Assembly (NCBI GenBank): GCA_005843825.1
Contig: SZXX01000033.1
Location: forward strand, 54,034-118,033
Reading direction: 5' to 3'
DNA length: 64,000 nucleotides
DNA from: Chlorobium sp.
GTDB taxonomy: Bacteria > Bacteroidota > Chlorobiia > Chlorobiales > Chlorobiaceae
Part shown: positions 62,877-64,000 of the stretch, piece by piece
Layout of the letters: each line of letters begins with the position of its first letter
Numbering within the stretch: the stretch's first letter is position 1
Made by a program: the position numbers and the translations under genes
The notes under the pieces: generated by a model
Seen by the model: the letters and a program-made list of their open reading frames with translations, nothing else
Told to the model about the DNA's origin: nothing
The model's database searches: none

Positions 62877-63964
62877 AACTGCTCTTGATTATTGTCCTCT
62901 AACAAGGTCGCAATGGACATATCCATACTGCTTTTCAGGCACTCGGAAACACCTCTGCTTATCGTCTCCAAATGTACGCTATTACCGCCTGAAATCAGCG
63001 AACCGTTTTCATCACCGCTTAATCCCTGCGGCATTATTGCATAGAGATCGAAAAGCGTCTGGGAATAGAGATCACGACTGACAGACAAGTCTCCGTTTGC
63101 AGTGACATGGATAAAATTGTTCTGAAGCAGAATATCAATAATTTTTCTCAAGTCGGAAGGTTGTACTGAATGAACCGTCTTCAGAATCTTTTTCATATTA
63201 GTCGAGCTGCCGCTCTTTTGAGCGTTCCATATTGACCCGAGTATGGAAAGAATCACAGGAACACCACGCAATGGACTGAATGGTTCAGCCATAACTCCAA
63301 GCGGCTTCAGGGCTCCGAGACAAAAAACAAATTCCGCGCCTGTCAACACAACAACCCAACCGAGATAAATCCAGAAAAACAGCATCGGAATCACCGATAA
63401 TGCGCCGTAAATATGCTCGAAAGTGGAAATATGAGTGACATAAAAGACAAACCATATTTTTGAGAGCTCAAACAGCACTGCTGCCAGGAATCCGCCGGAC
63501 ATGGCATGAACAAACCTGACCCGACGATTCGGCACAAGCATGTAAAGCAGGAAAAAAGCAAAAATCGAATTGATGAAGGGAAGATACGAGAGAAGCCTGG
63601 TTTTCAGTTCGAGCAGAGGGCCTTCGGTAAACACGGTATACCAGACATAGGAGCTTGCCGCCAGACTGCTGCCGATAAGCACCGGTCCCAACGTCAATAC
63701 TGTCCAATAGAGGGTAAAACCCTGCAATGCCTTTCGGGGAGCATGTACCTCCCATATTTCATTCAGGGTATGGTCGACAGTCGAAATAAGAAATAGCGCA
63801 ATAATAAACAAAAACACCCCGCCAAGAAGAGGGACGCTCGCTGTCTTGCCGATAAAATCGGTGAGGTATTGATGGAGCAGGGCTCCGGAAGCAGGCATGA
63901 AATTCTGAACAAGAAAGTCTTCAATCGAGCGTTTGAACGGAGCAAATACAGTGAATACACTCAA
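62873..63964 (-). CDS. YihY/BrkB-family inner-membrane protein, N-terminus unclear
   Basis: At least 363 residues with about five membrane helices belong to the YihY/virulence factor BrkB family (formerly misnamed RNase BN): 'FLVQNFMPASGALLHQYLTDFIGKTASVPLLGGVFLFIIALFLISTVDHTLNEIW' and 'IYGALSVIPMLFFWIYLGWVVVLTGAEF' are family-typical. A soluble tail of about 120 residues follows. The first membrane helix expected before 'FAPFKRS' is largely missing: the frame runs back to a TAA at 63998-64000. The given start is a TTG at 63964. The 5' end may be damaged, or the true start may involve bases outside the window. It overlaps dnaX by 4 nt. Confidence 0.82.
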   Translation of the reverse strand: MSVFTVFAPFKRSIEDFLVQNFMPASGALLHQYLTDFIGKTASVPLLGGVFLFIIALFLISTVDHTLNEIWEVHAPRKALQGFTLYWTVLTLGPVLIGSSLAASSYVWYTVFTEGPLLELKTRLLSYLPFINSIFAFFLLYMLVPNRRVRFVHAMSGGFLAAVLFELSKIWFVFYVTHISTFEHIYGALSVIPMLFFWIYLGWVVVLTGAEFVFCLGALKPLGVMAEPFSPLRGVPVILSILGSIWNAQKSGSSTNMKKILKTVHSVQPSDLRKIIDILLQNNFIHVTANGDLSVSRDLYSQTLFDLYAIMPQGLSGDENGSLISGGNSVHLETISRGVSECLKSSMDMSIATLLEDNNQEQL

Positions 63965-64000
63965 TATGGAAAGAATAACTGCTAGCAGCCTGTCGGATTA

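Overview
The window looks like the chromosome of a green sulfur bacterium (Chlorobiaceae). The grounds are two-subunit 2-oxoglutarate:ferredoxin oxidoreductase genes (korA, korB) directly after a class II fumarase, an aconitase nearby, a plant/cyanobacterial-type phytoene desaturase, a small hydrophobic protein resembling chlorosome envelope proteins, and a complete propionate-to-succinyl-CoA operon of the kind that feeds the reductive TCA cycle. Genus is inference; no rRNA gene is present to settle it. Four tRNA genes are present: Pro(CGG) and Arg(CCG) near the left end, Met(CAT) and Gly(CCC) near 58.2 kb.

Layout. 1-5 kb: tRNAs, a small lipoprotein, crtP, recR, the YbaB/EbfC nucleoid protein and a C-terminal transketolase half, all on the minus strand, then ksgA (+). 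6.1-15.3 kb: a tight plus-strand operon of prpE, methylmalonyl-CoA epimerase, a fused AccA-AccD-like carboxyltransferase, mutA, mutB and meaB, with several ATGA overlaps. 15.3-21.8 kb is accessory: UspA, a stomatin-like protein, a REP-associated tyrosine transposase flanked by GTAG-preceded palindromes, an ice-binding-like protein with a PEP-CTERM tail, a small outer-membrane barrel, a cupredoxin-like protein that has lost two copper ligands, a two-helix membrane protein and the chlorosome-like peptide. 22.4-25.0 kb: a polar amino-acid ABC transporter with unusual architecture (circularly permuted binding protein, lipobox on the permease, extra C-terminal domain on the ATPase). 25.4-33.4 kb: secreted DNA/RNA endonuclease, HU, a hybrid histidine kinase, a YugP-type metallopeptidase, an APC permease overlapping an SDR, and a small monooxygenase.

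33.4-39.1 kb is decayed and rearranged: gene remnants, a dispersed repeat, aconitase, an IS6-family transposase relic, phhB with a broken 5' end in an A9 run, msrA, and a truncated nucleotide-binding gene. 39.4-45.4 kb: an ECF-like sigma protein coupled to a glycosyltransferase, then fumC, korA and korB. 45.7-49.9 kb: a very large multi-PAS hybrid kinase split by an apparent single-base loss. 50.9-58.1 kb: tmk, a trehalose-phosphatase-like HAD protein, a fused beta-phosphoglucomutase/GH65 phosphorylase, queA and ispD. 58.4-64 kb: a hotdog thioesterase, aspS, dnaX (with a slippery A10 run that would give long and short products) and a BrkB-family membrane protein.

The metabolic genes fit together. 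PrpE, the carboxyltransferase, epimerase, mutase and MeaB take propionate to succinyl-CoA; KorAB carboxylates succinyl-CoA to 2-oxoglutarate; fumarase and aconitase are other cycle steps. No single clearly new system stands out. The strongest candidates for follow-up are the permuted ABC transporter, the dnaX slippage site, the reversed AccA-AccD fusion, and the REP/RAYT unit next to a PEP-CTERM ice-binding protein.
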